Shown here piece by piece: positions 9,824-18,870 of a stretch of 64,000 nucleotides of DNA (positions are counted from its first letter, which is position 1; the number at the start of each line of letters is the position of its first letter). Origin of the DNA: Opitutus terrae PB90-1 (GTDB lineage: Bacteria; Verrucomicrobiota; Verrucomicrobiia; Opitutales; Opitutaceae); NCBI RefSeq assembly GCF_000019965.1, contig NC_010571.1, forward strand, positions 806,001 to 870,000, in the 5' to 3' direction. The notes below the pieces were generated by a model. That model did not search any database and was not told where the DNA came from. It saw only the letters and a list, made by a program, of their open reading frames with translations. The translations under genes were made by a program, and so were the position numbers.

Positions 9824-10315
9824 ATGAAGCGTTCTTTCGTGTTAGCTTTCGGGTTGGCCATCACGACGTCCTGGCTCCACGCCGAGGTGTCTTCGGACTA
9901 CGTCGTCGAAGCGAAATCGGCCTCGGAGACTTTCACCTCGAAGGTCCTCAAGGTGTATTCGTTCTCAGCAGAAAACATCGATTACGTGGCCTACGTGGTG
10001 AACTGGCGCGGCCACGAAATCGTCGTAACACCGGGGTTCATGCCAGCCGGCAAAGCGCTCGGCGTCGGCGATCCCATTCGTTGCACGATGCACCACTTCT
10101 CGCGCCCGTCCGGCTTGGCGCGGGTCGCCTTCACGATGGCTCCGTCGGTGGGCGAAGCCCCCGGACTGTTGCCCGATCCCGCCCATGAGCAGACCCGCCT
10201 GGATGCCATCGCCGCGGAGGTCGAACGTCGTCGCGCGATCCGGCAGGAAGCGCTCAACGCCGTCCAGTCCGCCCGTCCGGGCAGAAGCGCGGCCGAGCCC
10301 AAGTCGGCGCCATAG
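9824..10315 (+). CDS. Small exported protein of unknown function
   Basis: 163 aa. The N-terminus KRSFVLAFGLAITTSWLHAE is a classic Sec signal peptide with cleavage predicted after HA. The mature part has a beta-rich core (YVAYVVNWRGHEIVVTPGF, GDPIRCTMHHF) and a C-terminal Arg/Ala-rich helix. I do not recognise a family. The ATG at 9824 was chosen because it starts the signal peptide; the open frame continues further upstream without a plausible start. There are no functional clues from its neighbours. Confidence 0.7.
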   Translation: MKRSFVLAFGLAITTSWLHAEVSSDYVVEAKSASETFTSKVLKVYSFSAENIDYVAYVVNWRGHEIVVTPGFMPAGKALGVGDPIRCTMHHFSRPSGLARVAFTMAPSVGEAPGLLPDPAHEQTRLDAIAAEVERRRAIRQEALNAVQSARPGRSAAEPKSAP

Positions 10316-10471
10316 TCATCCCGGTTCTACGCTCAAACGGACCAGGACCGCACGCACAACCACGACGTTTGTGAACGTCGCCAGCACCGTCGACGACCTG
10401 CTGCGCCGAAACATCATCGGCCTTGTCGCTGACGATGCCTTCCGCCCCGCGGTCCGGTAGTCGGCAAATGA

Positions 10472-10918
10472 TCAGCCGCGTGTCAGCCGCGTGATCAAAT
10501 TGGTGTGCTGCGGATGCGCCCGACAGAGCTCGGCTCGCCGCGCCAGCTCCAACGCGGCGTACGTGAATCCCGGCGCGCACACATTGCTGCCAAACGCATA
10601 GGTAGCGCCCGCCGGCAGCTCCGCCGCCTGCCAATATCCCGCTGGAACGACGGCTGTCGGACGCTCGCCCGCGGCCATCCCCAGTCCCAACGCCAGCACG
10701 CGATGTTTCCCAGCGGGTTCGACGATGTGCAACGTGAGCCGTCCCGCATGGATCGCCCAGATTTCATCGCACTGCTTCACCCGGTGAAACACCGAGATCG
10801 ATCCCGGCACGAACAGCCAGTGACCGACGGTGCGATGATCGTTCTTCGCGACCTCGACGAACTTCATCCCCTCGGGATGATCGAACCACGGAAACGCCGC
10901 GAGCAGGTCCTCGATCAT
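10472..10918 (-). CDS. DUF985-type cupin protein
   Basis: 148 aa cupin. The family pattern is visible: a PEG motif near the start (FDHPEGMKFVEV), then SVFHRVKQCDEIWAIHAG (metal-site-like His and Glu), the GERPTAVVPAGYWQAAEL segment, and the closing CAPGFTYAALELA. DUF985 cupins are small cytoplasmic beta-barrels whose substrates are mostly unknown. The ATG at 10918 fits the usual length; the frame could extend to a TTG at 10957. It lies downstream of, and in the same direction as, the methyltransferase gene, separated by 175 bases that contain a palindromic half-repeat. Confidence 0.82.
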   Translation of the reverse strand: MIEDLLAAFPWFDHPEGMKFVEVAKNDHRTVGHWLFVPGSISVFHRVKQCDEIWAIHAGRLTLHIVEPAGKHRVLALGLGMAAGERPTAVVPAGYWQAAELPAGATYAFGSNVCAPGFTYAALELARRAELCRAHPQHTNLITRLTRG

Positions 10919-11019
10919 GGCCGGGAAGATCAAACGCGCGACCCGCGTCGTCGGCAAGCCCAGTCAGACCGCAGTTCCGGCGGGGGATTTTTTCAACATC
11001 GGCAGAACGCCCCTGTCAC

Positions 11020-11042
11020 GTGGCACGATCGTCCCGCCCGTG
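11020..11042. repeat. Half-element of palindromic repeat family B (GTGGCACGGGCGTC type)
   Basis: The 23 bases beginning GTGGCACGATCGTCCCGCC differ at only two positions from the left arm of the full element at 50676-50739. It lies just downstream of the methyltransferase stop codon. No matching right arm is present, so this is a solo or decayed half. Confidence 0.65.
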
Positions 11043-11093
11043 GGTTTGCAGACGGTGGGAGGTGAGTCGCTCCCTTCAGCGGGCGCGATTCAC

Positions 11094-11909
11094 TCAACCG
11101 CGCCAGCGGAACAGATGCATCTGCCATTTCGTAAGCGGACTCTGCCCGGTCTGACGAAAGCGAGCGAGCGCTGCTTGCGCGGACATCGTCGGCGCATCCG
11201 TCGGATGCAGCGGATCGAGGAAAGTATACGCCAATCCTCCGCGTCGCTCCTCGGCCGCATACGCTTCGAGGCAGTGCAGCAGATCGTCGCGCTCGAGATC
11301 GAACGGCTGCCAGTCCGTGCTGCTCAGCAATCCCTCGGCGCGAAAGCCCTCAACCTCCTCGGCCAAGCGCGCGATTCGCCGTGCGCCATATTGGTAGGAG
11401 ATATTCAGCAGCACCGCACCGCCCGGTACGAGATAACGCCGGGCCCCGCGCAGCACGATGCGGCGAAACTCGAAGCCATCGTCGCCTTCGCTCGAGGGCG
11501 GATTCGCCAGGATAAACTCGGTCCGCCCCGCCAGCAGTTCCAGCTTCTCGCGATCGTCCGGCAGTCGCGGCGCATACGAGTCCGAACACAGGAAATCCGT
11601 GCGCTCGGCGACGCCGTTGCACACCGCATTGTCCCGGGCGGTGCGGACGTTGGGGCCGTAGAGTTCGAGACCGAGCACGAATTCCACGCTCGGGACCTTG
11701 GCCGCCACGATCGCCAGACAGCCCACGCCGCTGCCCCAGTCGATTCCTCGTCCATGCAAGAGGCTTTGATGATCCGTGATCGCGTGGATCGCGATCGCGC
11801 TGGCCGGCGTCAGGGCAAACGTCCCGGGCGGATGTCGGAACATCACGTCGCCCAGCCCCTTCATCTCGCGCGCCTCCAGGTGGGATGAACTGGTGTTGAG
11901 TGAAACCAT
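11094..11909 (-). CDS. Class I SAM-dependent methyltransferase
   Basis: 271 aa. Motif I is IDWGSGVGCLAIVAA, followed by an acidic loop in LGLELYGPNVRTARDN and a catalytic NPPS motif in EFILANPPSSEGDDGF, which resembles the (D/N)PPY motif of N- or O-methyltransferases acting on nucleic acid or protein. The N-terminal GDVMFRHPPGTFALTPASA probably positions substrate. The true target cannot be named. The ATG at 11909 was chosen because the upstream extension is low-complexity Arg/Ala sequence. Its 3' end is followed by a palindromic half-repeat and then the DUF985 cupin gene in the same direction. Confidence 0.75.
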   Translation of the reverse strand: MVSLNTSSSHLEAREMKGLGDVMFRHPPGTFALTPASAIAIHAITDHQSLLHGRGIDWGSGVGCLAIVAAKVPSVEFVLGLELYGPNVRTARDNAVCNGVAERTDFLCSDSYAPRLPDDREKLELLAGRTEFILANPPSSEGDDGFEFRRIVLRGARRYLVPGGAVLLNISYQYGARRIARLAEEVEGFRAEGLLSSTDWQPFDLERDDLLHCLEAYAAEERRGGLAYTFLDPLHPTDAPTMSAQAALARFRQTGQSPLTKWQMHLFRWRG

Positions 11910-12147
11910 GGCGTAGCGAAAGCAGCATATTCGAGGCCGCGCCGCCGGTGGCTCTCGAGAAATCGCGCCCGCTGACGCACTTCGTAGCGCGCTGCATGCC
12001 GCCGTGAATCGCGCCGAATGCGCCGCCTTGCCCGCTTCTCCTCGATCACAGGATCGCGCCCGAACGCGAACGAATCGCACCCTGAGCGCTGCGGCGTGGG
12101 GTCGCTGCGGCTACGCCCAAGCCTTTCCCGCGACGCTCAACCGGCGC

Positions 12148-13452
12148 TCATTTCAGGAACGCCGGGATCTTTTCGTTTGCGATGGTTTGCTCGAAGGTCT
12201 CGCGCGCGTTGACCAACTCGAAGCTGCTGCCCCGCACCACGACCTCGGCCGGCATCAACCGGGCGTTGTAGCGGTTGGCCATCGCGTAGCCGTAGGCGCC
12301 GGCACTCATGAACGCGAGCAGTTCGCCCTCGCCGACCTCCTGAAGCTGGCGGTCCTTGGCGAAACAATCCGTGCTCTCGCAAACGGGTCCGACAATGTCG
12401 GCGACCAGCGCCCGGCGCGAGCTGTCGCGGTGCAGCGGCACAATCTCGTGGTAGCTGTCATACATGGCCGGCCGCACCAGATCGTTCATCGCCGCATCGA
12501 CGATCAGGAAATTTTTGCTCGCCCCGCGCTTCAGATGCTCGACGCGGGTGAGCAGCACGCCCGCGTTGCCGACCATGAACCGGCCATGCTCGAGCAGGAT
12601 CTTGAGTCCGAGCGGCGCGAGGAGCGGCGTCAGCGCCTCCCCGTAGCTTTCCGGCGTGATCATACCCTGGCCCGCGGGTTGGTTGCTCCACCAAGCCTGC
12701 TCGCCGCTGGCGAGCGCATCGCGATAAACGATGCCCATGCCGCCGCCGATGGAGAAATAGCTGATCCCGTGATTCGCCTTCAGATCGGCGACGAACGGCA
12801 CCAACTTTTTCACCGCCTCGACGAAGGGGGCTACCGACGTGAGCTGCGAGCCGATGTGGATCTGCACGCCTTTCACCTCGATGTTTTTCAACTTGGCCGC
12901 CGCCTCATAAGCCGCGCCGGCCTGCCGCAGCGGAATGCCGAATTTGTTGTCGCTCTTGCCGGTGGTGATCTTGGCGTGCGTCTGGGCGTCGACGTCGGGA
13001 TTTACGCGAATCGCGATCGGCGCCTTCACGCCCAGCGTCCCGGCCACGTGGTTGATGCGAGCCAGCTCCGGTTCGCTTTCGACATGGAAGGCGAATACTT
13101 GGTTTTCCAGCGCGAGCTTGATCTCTGCCTCGCTCTTCCCCACCCCCGCGAAAACGCTCTTCCGCAGATTTCCGCCCGCGGCCACAACGCGGCGGATTTC
13201 GCCGCCACTGACCAGATCGAATCCCGCGCCAAGGTTGGAGAACAGCCGCAGCAGGGCGAGATTCCCATTCGCCTTCATCGCGTAACAGACCTGCAGGTCG
13301 AGCCCGGACAGGCTCCGCTGTAGCCGCTGGTAGTTCTCCGTGATCGTAGTCGCGCTGTAAACGTAAGTCGGTGTGCCGTAGAGCCTCGCCACCGCGGCCA
13401 AATCAACGGACTCACAGTGCAGATCGTGTCCTGAATAGCGGAAGTGATGCAT
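12148..13452 (-). CDS. lysA: Diaminopimelate decarboxylase
   Basis: PLP-dependent, alanine-racemase-fold decarboxylase of 434 aa catalysing the last step of lysine synthesis (meso-DAP to L-lysine). The Schiff-base lysine is in VCYAMKANGN near residue 52. The glycine-rich phosphate loop (SIGGGMGI) follows. The second-half active-site motif is seen in CESTDCFAKDRQL, and GAYGYAMANRYNARL supplies the conserved Tyr near the C-terminus. An ATG at 13452 gives the standard length; the leader CGAGTCCCC lacks a Shine-Dalgarno sequence. It is transcribed alone and divergent from the small gene at 13705, with an 11-bp inverted repeat in the spacer. Confidence 0.95.
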   Translation of the reverse strand: MHHFRYSGHDLHCESVDLAAVARLYGTPTYVYSATTITENYQRLQRSLSGLDLQVCYAMKANGNLALLRLFSNLGAGFDLVSGGEIRRVVAAGGNLRKSVFAGVGKSEAEIKLALENQVFAFHVESEPELARINHVAGTLGVKAPIAIRVNPDVDAQTHAKITTGKSDNKFGIPLRQAGAAYEAAAKLKNIEVKGVQIHIGSQLTSVAPFVEAVKKLVPFVADLKANHGISYFSIGGGMGIVYRDALASGEQAWWSNQPAGQGMITPESYGEALTPLLAPLGLKILLEHGRFMVGNAGVLLTRVEHLKRGASKNFLIVDAAMNDLVRPAMYDSYHEIVPLHRDSSRRALVADIVGPVCESTDCFAKDRQLQEVGEGELLAFMSAGAYGYAMANRYNARLMPAEVVVRGSSFELVNARETFEQTIANEKIPAFLK

Positions 13453-13644
13453 GGGGACTCGGGAAAGGAAGCGTGAAACCGGCAGGCTAGTTCGAATGGC
13501 GCCCAAAAGTCATGAACTATTCTGCGCGTCCGAAGCTTGCTCCACGCCCGCCTCCGCAGGCAGCGCCGCGGCCGAGAGCACCTTTCTTTTCCATCACACC
13601 TGCGCTGGACGCACCGCCGCAAATATTTGTGAAAAATCCGCCCC

Positions 13645-13691
13645 GACCGTTTCCGTCTTGAGAAAAACGCTCCTAAACTGCGGAAACGGTC
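13645..13691. promoter_or_regulatory. Perfect 11-bp inverted repeat in the lysA divergent spacer
   Basis: GACCGTTTCCG at 13645-13655 is exactly repeated in inverse at 13681-13691, with a 25-base A/T-richer centre. It sits between the divergent lysA and the small gene at 13705, starting 14 bases before the latter. It could be a dyad operator or a transcript hairpin; no known regulator motif was recognised. Confidence 0.45.
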
Positions 13692-13704
13692 CGATTTAAC
13701 CACT

Positions 13705-13959
13705 GTGCTGCGTTTCCTGCTCAACTCCTGTCGTCGCCCGCCCATCCGTTTTGGATTGGCGCGGGATACACGCGGAGCGCACCGCAACGCCAGTTTCGCC
13801 AGCTTCCTCGCCCAGAGTAACCGCAATCCGCTCGATTCCCATCGTCATGGGGCGATCCTGCGCAGCCGGAGATTCGCGCGGCAGGTGCTGTTCGTCGCGC
13901 TCGCCTGTGGAGCGGCCTGGGTCGTGGTGGAAAGCGCCAAGGCGCTGACCACATTTTAG
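13705..13959 (+). CDS. Small predicted membrane-anchored protein
   Basis: 84 aa from a GTG start. The first half is Arg/Asn-rich and probably disordered. The second half has a single hydrophobic helix (RQVLFVALACGAAWVVVESA), so it may be a small inner-membrane protein with an N-in tail. No family is recognised and no Shine-Dalgarno sequence is visible. Support is only moderate: the frame is open, not antisense to another gene, and ends just before a clear gap. Confidence 0.45.
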   Translation: MLRFLLNSCRRPPIRFGLARDTRGAHRNASFASFLAQSNRNPLDSHRHGAILRSRRFARQVLFVALACGAAWVVVESAKALTTF

Positions 13960-14080
13960 GTTTCGGCGGTCTAGACCTGCGACGGTCGGGATCGGTCGTG
14001 AGCGCTCAGTCGCTCGCGCGGCAAACGCCCGCCCGCAGCCTTGCACTTTGGTGCGTAACGCCCTTGCGTCGTTGCCACCC

Positions 14081-14560
14081 ATGAAGCTGTCCTGCTTTTT
14101 CTCCGCGCTGCTGGCGTCTTTGTGCCTGATGACCTTCGGCTGCTCGCACGGCGCACGGCCAGGCGGGGTGACGGTGTCGCTGGTCGACTTCCGGCCCACG
14201 GAAGCGTCGCTCTTGGAGAGCCGCGGCACGCTCACGCTGCGTTACACCAACGAGAACATCTCCGCGCTCGGTTTTTATGGCTCGCGCCACAAACTCTATT
14301 TGAATGGCAAATACGTGGGCCTCGCGGTCAGCGATCAGCCGTTCGGCATTCCCCCGCTCAACACCACGACCCAAGAGGTCACGGTGAATCTCGAGAACCT
14401 GGCGCTGGTCCGGCAACTCGTGTCGGTCAGCGAATCCCAGCAGGTGTCCTATCGGATCGAGAGCGTGCTCTTCCAGACGATCTACGAGGACAAATACGAG
14501 ATCAAGACGACCGCCGAAGGCATGCTGGACCTGCGCGGGTTGTCCGCGCCTGCGCGCTGA
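14081..14560 (+). CDS. Probable LEA14-like (WHy-fold) exported lipoprotein
   Basis: 159 aa. It has a signal peptide with a cysteine (LCLMTFGCSHG) that suggests, not perfectly, a lipoprotein signal. The mature domain is beta-rich with the pattern GTLTLRYTNENISALGFYGS and HKLYLNGKYVGLAVSD. This resembles the water-stress/hypersensitive-response (LEA type 2) fold, in which a base domain packs against lipids or other proteins. The ATG at 14081 follows GTTGCCACCC with no Shine-Dalgarno sequence. It stands alone. The family assignment is from pattern recognition only. Confidence 0.6.
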   Translation: MKLSCFFSALLASLCLMTFGCSHGARPGGVTVSLVDFRPTEASLLESRGTLTLRYTNENISALGFYGSRHKLYLNGKYVGLAVSDQPFGIPPLNTTTQEVTVNLENLALVRQLVSVSESQQVSYRIESVLFQTIYEDKYEIKTTAEGMLDLRGLSAPAR

Positions 14561-14665
14561 AGAGTCACGCGCGGCTCACCGGAAACCAGCGGCCCCCGCC
14601 AATCGGGAACCCCAACAAGGGAGTCCGCGATCAACGGGGGCCGGTTCAGTGCAAACAGGCGGTAA

Positions 14666-14887
14666 TCAAGCCGCCAGTGGGAAAGTTGAGGCGCGCCGGG
14701 AGACGAGCGCGGGCAACGGCGTGACCGCGGACGCAAGCCGGAGCCGTTTCGGTCGGGCATAGTCGGCGACCAGCAGACCGACGAGGCCGCCCACAAAAAC
14801 GAGCGCGCCGGTGAACTCGAAGCTGAAGGGCAGAACCAGGAACGCGGCGGCCGCGGCAACGATCAGAAGAGAAGTGAAGGTTTTCAT
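14666..14887 (-). CDS. Small two-helix membrane protein
   Basis: 73 aa beginning MKTFTSLLIVAAAAAFLVLP, with a second hydrophobic segment (TGALVFVGGLVGLLVADYA) and a basic tail. It looks like a small inner-membrane protein with two transmembrane helices or a signal anchor plus one helix. No family recognised. It lies downstream of the sdhCAB terminator in the same direction and so needs its own promoter. Confidence 0.55.
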   Translation of the reverse strand: MKTFTSLLIVAAAAAFLVLPFSFEFTGALVFVGGLVGLLVADYARPKRLRLASAVTPLPALVSRRASTFPLAA

Positions 14888-14987
14888 GTTAAAGGGAAGG
14901 TGCCTCGAAAACCCAGCGTCTCCGCAAAAGTTGCAGAATCGTTCGCGATCGTCGCTAGGCCGCCGCCGCCCTGGCCCGTGCCGGCAC

Positions 14988-15014
14988 AAAAAAGCGCGGG
15001 CCGAAGCCCGCGCT
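14988..15014 (-). terminator. Rho-independent terminator of sdhCAB
   Basis: Perfect 9-bp stem AGCGCGGGC/GCCCGCGCT with a TTCG tetraloop closed by C-G (in minus-strand sense), followed directly by six T residues. It lies 27 bases beyond the sdhB stop. Confidence 0.93.
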
Positions 15015-15040
15015 GGGTGAAGCTCGAAGTTGGTCCGTGT

Positions 15041-15853
15041 TCAGGCCGCGCCGCCGCCCGCGACTGCGGGCGTTGGCTTGAAGACCGCCTTGAAACTCGC
15101 CTTCAGGTAATCGCGATTCATCCGAGCGATGAAATCGTGGGAGATGAGCTTCGGGCAGGCCGCGCTGCACTCGTACTGGTTGGTGCAGCTGCCGAATCCG
15201 AGTTCGTCCATCTTTGCCACCATCGCGAGCACGCGTTGATCCCGCTCCGGCTGCCCCTGCGGCAGCAATCCGAGCTGCGAGACCTTCGCCGCGACGAAGA
15301 GCATCGCGCTGGCGTTCTTGCAGGCCGCGACGCACGCGCCGCATTGAATGCACGAAGCTGCATCCATCGCGAGATCGGCGTCGGCCTTCGGAATGGGAAT
15401 GGCGTTCGCATCCGGCGCGGCGCCGGTGCGCACGCTGATGAAGCCGCCCACCTGTTGGATTTTGTCGAACGCGCTGCGATCGACGACGAGGTCTTTGACG
15501 AGCGGAAACGCCTTCGCGCGGAAGGGCTCGACGACGACGATGTCGCCGTCCTTGAAGCTGCGCATGTAGGTCTGGCAGGTGGCAATGCCCTCGCCGGGAC
15601 CGTGCGGCTTGCCGTTGATGGTCAGCGAGCACGTACCGCAGATGCCCTCGCGGCAGTCATGCGCGAACGCGATCGGCTCCTCGCCCTTGCGCACGAGATC
15701 GTCGTTCACCACGTCGAGCATCTCCAGGAACGACATGTTCGGGTTCAGGTTCGTGGCCGGGTAGTCGACGAACTTGCCCGGAGCATTCCGGCTCGGCTGA
15801 CGCCAGGCACGTACGGTGATGCTGATGGATTGCTGGGAATTGGCTGCGACCAT
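15041..15853 (-). CDS. sdhB: Succinate dehydrogenase iron-sulfur subunit
   Basis: 270 aa electron-transfer subunit of complex II. The plant-type ferredoxin domain carries the [2Fe-2S] ligands in [11 protein letters not shown] with a later Cys (GIATCQTY). The C-terminal domain has the [4Fe-4S] motif [12 protein letters not shown] and the [3Fe-4S]-type motif in [13 protein letters not shown]. It passes electrons from the SdhA flavin to quinone at SdhC. It is the last gene of sdhCAB, 48 bases after sdhA, and is followed by a strong terminator. Sequence style matches the SdhB of Bacteroidetes, Chlamydiae and Verrucomicrobia more than the enterobacterial one. Confidence 0.96.
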   Translation of the reverse strand: MVAANSQQSISITVRAWRQPSRNAPGKFVDYPATNLNPNMSFLEMLDVVNDDLVRKGEEPIAFAHDCREGICGTCSLTINGKPHGPGEGIATCQTYMRSFKDGDIVVVEPFRAKAFPLVKDLVVDRSAFDKIQQVGGFISVRTGAAPDANAIPIPKADADLAMDAASCIQCGACVAACKNASAMLFVAAKVSQLGLLPQGQPERDQRVLAMVAKMDELGFGSCTNQYECSAACPKLISHDFIARMNRDYLKASFKAVFKPTPAVAGGGAA

Positions 15854-15901
15854 GGTCGAATGAAATGGTGGTTGCGTTGGGATCGATCCGCGAACGGCCG
15901 G

Positions 15902-17824
15902 TTACTTGTAGTTCCGGACCGACATTTTGACGGTTTCGTAGGTGAGCGGCTCGACGTTGCGCAGCGGCGGCTTGCCGTCGCCCTGGAACTCCCAGGCCGC
16001 CACGTGGGCGAACTTCTCGTCGTCGCGTTTGCACTCGCCGTCCGGATACTGGTATTCCTCGCGGAAGTGACTGCCACAGCTCTCCTCGCGCGTGAGGCCG
16101 TCGAGGCAGAGCAACTCGCCGAGTTCGAGGAAATCGGCCACCCGGCCGGCCTGCTCGAGCGACTGGTTCAAGGTCGCGGCGGAACCGGGCACCTTCACGT
16201 TCGCCCAGAATTCCTCGCGCAGCTTCGGAATTTCCTGCAGCGCCTTCTGCAGCGTCGCAGCGGTGCGGGCCATGCCACAACCGTCCCACATGATCTTGCC
16301 CAGGCGCTTGTGGAAATGGCTGACGGGTTCCTTGCCGTTGATGCTCAGCAGCCGCTGCGTGAGCCCCACGATCGCGGCCTCGGCGGCCTTGAACTCAGCG
16401 GCGTCGACGGAGGGACGCGAGCCGGGCTTCTGGGTCGCGAGGTAGTCGCCGATGGTGTAGGGAATGACGAAGTAGCCGTCGGCCAGCCCCTGCATCAGCG
16501 CCGAGGCGCCGAGCCGGTTGGCGCCGTGATCGGAATAATTCGCCTCGCCCAGCACGAACAGGCCCGGGACGTTGGACATCAAATTATAGTCCACCCAGAG
16601 CCCGCCCATCGTGTAATGGACGGCCGGGTAGATGCGCATCGGCACCTTGTAGGCATTCTCGTTCGTGATCTCGTGATAGATGTCGAACAGATTGCCGTAG
16701 CGCTCGCGGACAGCCGCTTCGCCCAGGCGATTGATCGCGTCGGCAAAGTCGAGATAGACGCCGAGCCCGCTCTCCCCCACGCCACGACCCTCGTCACACA
16801 CGCGCTTGGCCGCGCGCGAGGAGATGTCGCGCGGGGCGAGGTTGCCGAAACTCGGATACATGCGCTCGAGATAGTAGTCGCGGTCGGCCTCCGGAATCGT
16901 GTTCGGATCCTTGCGGCGGTCCTCCGCGCGCTTCGGCACCCAGATCCGGCCGTCGTTGCGCAGCGACTCGGACATCAGCGTCAGCTTCGACTGGTAGTCG
17001 CCGGTGACGGGAATGCAGGTCGGGTGGATCTGCGTGAAGCACGGATTCGCGAAGCACGCGCCCTTCTTGTAGGCGCGCCAGATCGCGGTGGCGTTGGACT
17101 GCCGGGCGTAGGTGGAAAGATTGAAAACGTTGCCGTAGCCACCCGTCGCGAGGATCACCGCATCGGCCGCGTGGCGGGCGATTTCACCGGTGATCAGATT
17201 GCGCGTAATGATGCCCTTCGCCTGGCCATCGACGATGACGAGATCGAGCATCTCGGTGTTGGCGAAAAGCTGGACCGCGCCCTGACCGATCATCCGCGAC
17301 AAGGCCGAGTAAGCGCCGAGCAGCAACTGCTGGCCGGTCTGGCCGCGGGCGTAGAACGTACGCGACACCTGCGCACCGCCGAACGAGCGGTTCGCGAGCA
17401 GGCCGCCGTATTCGCGCGCAAACGGGACGCCCTGCGCCACGCACTGATCGATGATGTTGACGGAAACCTCAGCGAGCCGGTGGACGTTGGCTTCGCGGGA
17501 GCGATAATCGCCGCCCTTGATCGTGTCGTAGAACAGCCGGTAAACGCTGTCGCCGTCGTTCTGGTAATTCTTCGCGGCGTTGATGCCGCCCTGCGCGGCA
17601 ATCGAGTGGGCACGGCGCGGGCTGTCGTGATAGACGAAGCACTTCACCTTGTAGCCGAGCTCGGCCAGCGTGGCGGCCGCGGAGGAACCGGCGAGGCCGG
17701 CCCCGACGACGATCACCTCGTATTTCCGCTTGTTGGCGGGATTGACGAGCCGGATCTCCGCCTTGTGCTTGCGCCATTTGTCGGCGAGCGGGCCGGAGGG
17801 GATGCGAGATTCGAGTTTAGCCAT
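15902..17824 (-). CDS. sdhA: Succinate dehydrogenase/fumarate reductase flavoprotein subunit
   Basis: 640 aa. A dinucleotide-binding motif [17 protein letters not shown] occupies residues 38-54, and the covalent FAD histidine is in [16 protein letters not shown] (His73). Downstream, the active-site His/Arg region is seen in [17 protein letters not shown] and in the capping-domain segment [11 protein letters not shown], with [19 protein letters not shown] for FAD. It oxidises succinate to fumarate on the cytoplasmic face. The gene follows sdhC by 11 bases and precedes sdhB, so the three are co-transcribed. A very long open frame on the opposite strand is a GC-rich shadow. Confidence 0.97.
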   Translation of the reverse strand: MAKLESRIPSGPLADKWRKHKAEIRLVNPANKRKYEVIVVGAGLAGSSAAATLAELGYKVKCFVYHDSPRRAHSIAAQGGINAAKNYQNDGDSVYRLFYDTIKGGDYRSREANVHRLAEVSVNIIDQCVAQGVPFAREYGGLLANRSFGGAQVSRTFYARGQTGQQLLLGAYSALSRMIGQGAVQLFANTEMLDLVIVDGQAKGIITRNLITGEIARHAADAVILATGGYGNVFNLSTYARQSNATAIWRAYKKGACFANPCFTQIHPTCIPVTGDYQSKLTLMSESLRNDGRIWVPKRAEDRRKDPNTIPEADRDYYLERMYPSFGNLAPRDISSRAAKRVCDEGRGVGESGLGVYLDFADAINRLGEAAVRERYGNLFDIYHEITNENAYKVPMRIYPAVHYTMGGLWVDYNLMSNVPGLFVLGEANYSDHGANRLGASALMQGLADGYFVIPYTIGDYLATQKPGSRPSVDAAEFKAAEAAIVGLTQRLLSINGKEPVSHFHKRLGKIMWDGCGMARTAATLQKALQEIPKLREEFWANVKVPGSAATLNQSLEQAGRVADFLELGELLCLDGLTREESCGSHFREEYQYPDGECKRDDEKFAHVAAWEFQGDGKPPLRNVEPLTYETVKMSVRNYK

Positions 17825-17835
17825 GGCCGGAGAGA

Positions 17836-18597
17836 TTAGCGGTGAAGAGCAGCGGTGGCGGGTGTGTCGGCGTGCGCTTGCAGCCGGCCGAGCAGGACCG
17901 CGCCAGGAATGGCGAGATTGCCGAGGAAGTAGAGCGTCGCGAAGGCGAGCGCGATCTTGCGCAGCGCGGAGGACCAGCGGCCGCTCCGGAGTCCAAGCGT
18001 CTGGAACATGCTGTCCGCGCCGTGCGCGAGGTGAAAGCTGAGCAGACCCACCGCGAGAATGTAGAACAGCGAAACGATGACGTTCTGGAAGCCCCGCACG
18101 ACCATCGTGTACACGTCATGCACCGCGAGGCCCTTCGCGACGACCGGGAAACCGGCGACGTGATACTCGCTCTGCATCGTGTATTCCGGCAGGTTCGTCT
18201 TGAACGACTCGGCCTGCGCCCAACCCACGGTGAAGTGAGCCAAGTGATAGAGAATGAATGCCGCCACGATGTAGCCGGTCCAACGCATCGTGCGCGAGGT
18301 GAGCGTCGCGCGAATGGTGTGCTTGACGTTGTAGGCGACATCCCGCGCCTCGTGATTCTCCAGCGTCAGCACGGTCGCGGCCCAGATGTGCAGGCCCACC
18401 GCCACCAGCAGTCCAATCCGCGCCACCCACAGCAAGGGCCCGAGGGATTGCAGGAAATGCGCGTAGCCGTTGATCTTGTCCGGGCCGGAAAACACCTGGA
18501 GATTGCCCACAAGGTGGCCGATCACAAAGCCGATCAGGATCAAACCAGTGACGGCCATGATTATTTTCCGGCCGATGGTAGAGCGGAAGAGGTTCAT
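17836..18597 (-). CDS. sdhC: Succinate dehydrogenase cytochrome b558-type membrane anchor
   Basis: 253 aa, five predicted transmembrane helices. Conserved histidines that can bind two b hemes are in [41 protein letters not shown] and [10 protein letters not shown] single subunit with five helices, with no SdhD, is the B. subtilis/Bacteroidetes-type diheme anchor that transfers electrons to quinone. It is the first gene of sdhCAB. The ATG leader GCGATAACTGAG lacks a Shine-Dalgarno sequence. A perfect inverted repeat lies 76 bases upstream. Confidence 0.93.
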   Translation of the reverse strand: MNLFRSTIGRKIIMAVTGLILIGFVIGHLVGNLQVFSGPDKINGYAHFLQSLGPLLWVARIGLLVAVGLHIWAATVLTLENHEARDVAYNVKHTIRATLTSRTMRWTGYIVAAFILYHLAHFTVGWAQAESFKTNLPEYTMQSEYHVAGFPVVAKGLAVHDVYTMVVRGFQNVIVSLFYILAVGLLSFHLAHGADSMFQTLGLRSGRWSSALRKIALAFATLYFLGNLAIPGAVLLGRLQAHADTPATAALHR

Positions 18598-18672
18598 CTC
18601 AGTTATCGCGGGTTGATAAAGTCATTGCGCGTAAGACGCTCCAGTTCATCGCCGCGCCCGGCGAAGTAAAGG

Positions 18673-18694
18673 AGCGCGCTGCGTGCAGCGCGCT
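18673..18694. repeat. Perfect palindrome upstream of sdhC
   Basis: AGCGCGCTGC and its exact inverse are separated by only GT. It is preceded by GTAAAGG, so it may be half of a GTAG-type palindromic repeat. It could also act as an operator for sdhC, whose start is 76 bases away. Confidence 0.55.
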
Positions 18695-18870
18695 TATTAG
18701 GCCGACTAACTTTTTTGAGAAGCGAACGGGCGAATTAGCGCGACGCAAGCCCGCGCGAACGCGACGGATTCGCTAATCGTGGCAGACACGCCGGACACGG
18801 TGCCGAGGAACGCACCCCGGAGTCGTTCGCGCCCATGCTTCGCGACAACGCGGGTCGCGGCGCGGCGCGT

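Noticed and set aside
11910-12080. N-terminal extension of the methyltransferase
   Set aside because: Arg/Ala/Ser-rich sequence with no domain; the ATG at 11909 fits the fold better.
12004-13323. Plus-strand 439-codon frame opposite lysA
   Set aside because: Composition and lack of motifs identify it as a shadow of lysA.
13453-13704. Lysine riboswitch upstream of lysA
   Set aside because: No conserved L-box elements or five-way junction pattern recognised; the spacer is short.
14591-14642. GGCCCCCG/CGGGGGCC inverted pair with a 36-base loop as a terminator of the LEA-like gene
   Set aside because: Loop is long and no T-run follows on either strand.
14900-17839. A 979-codon open frame on the plus strand opposite sdhB and sdhA
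   Set aside because: It is antisense to two unmistakable genes and its product is Arg/Val/Ala-rich without domains; long shadow frames are expected at this GC content.
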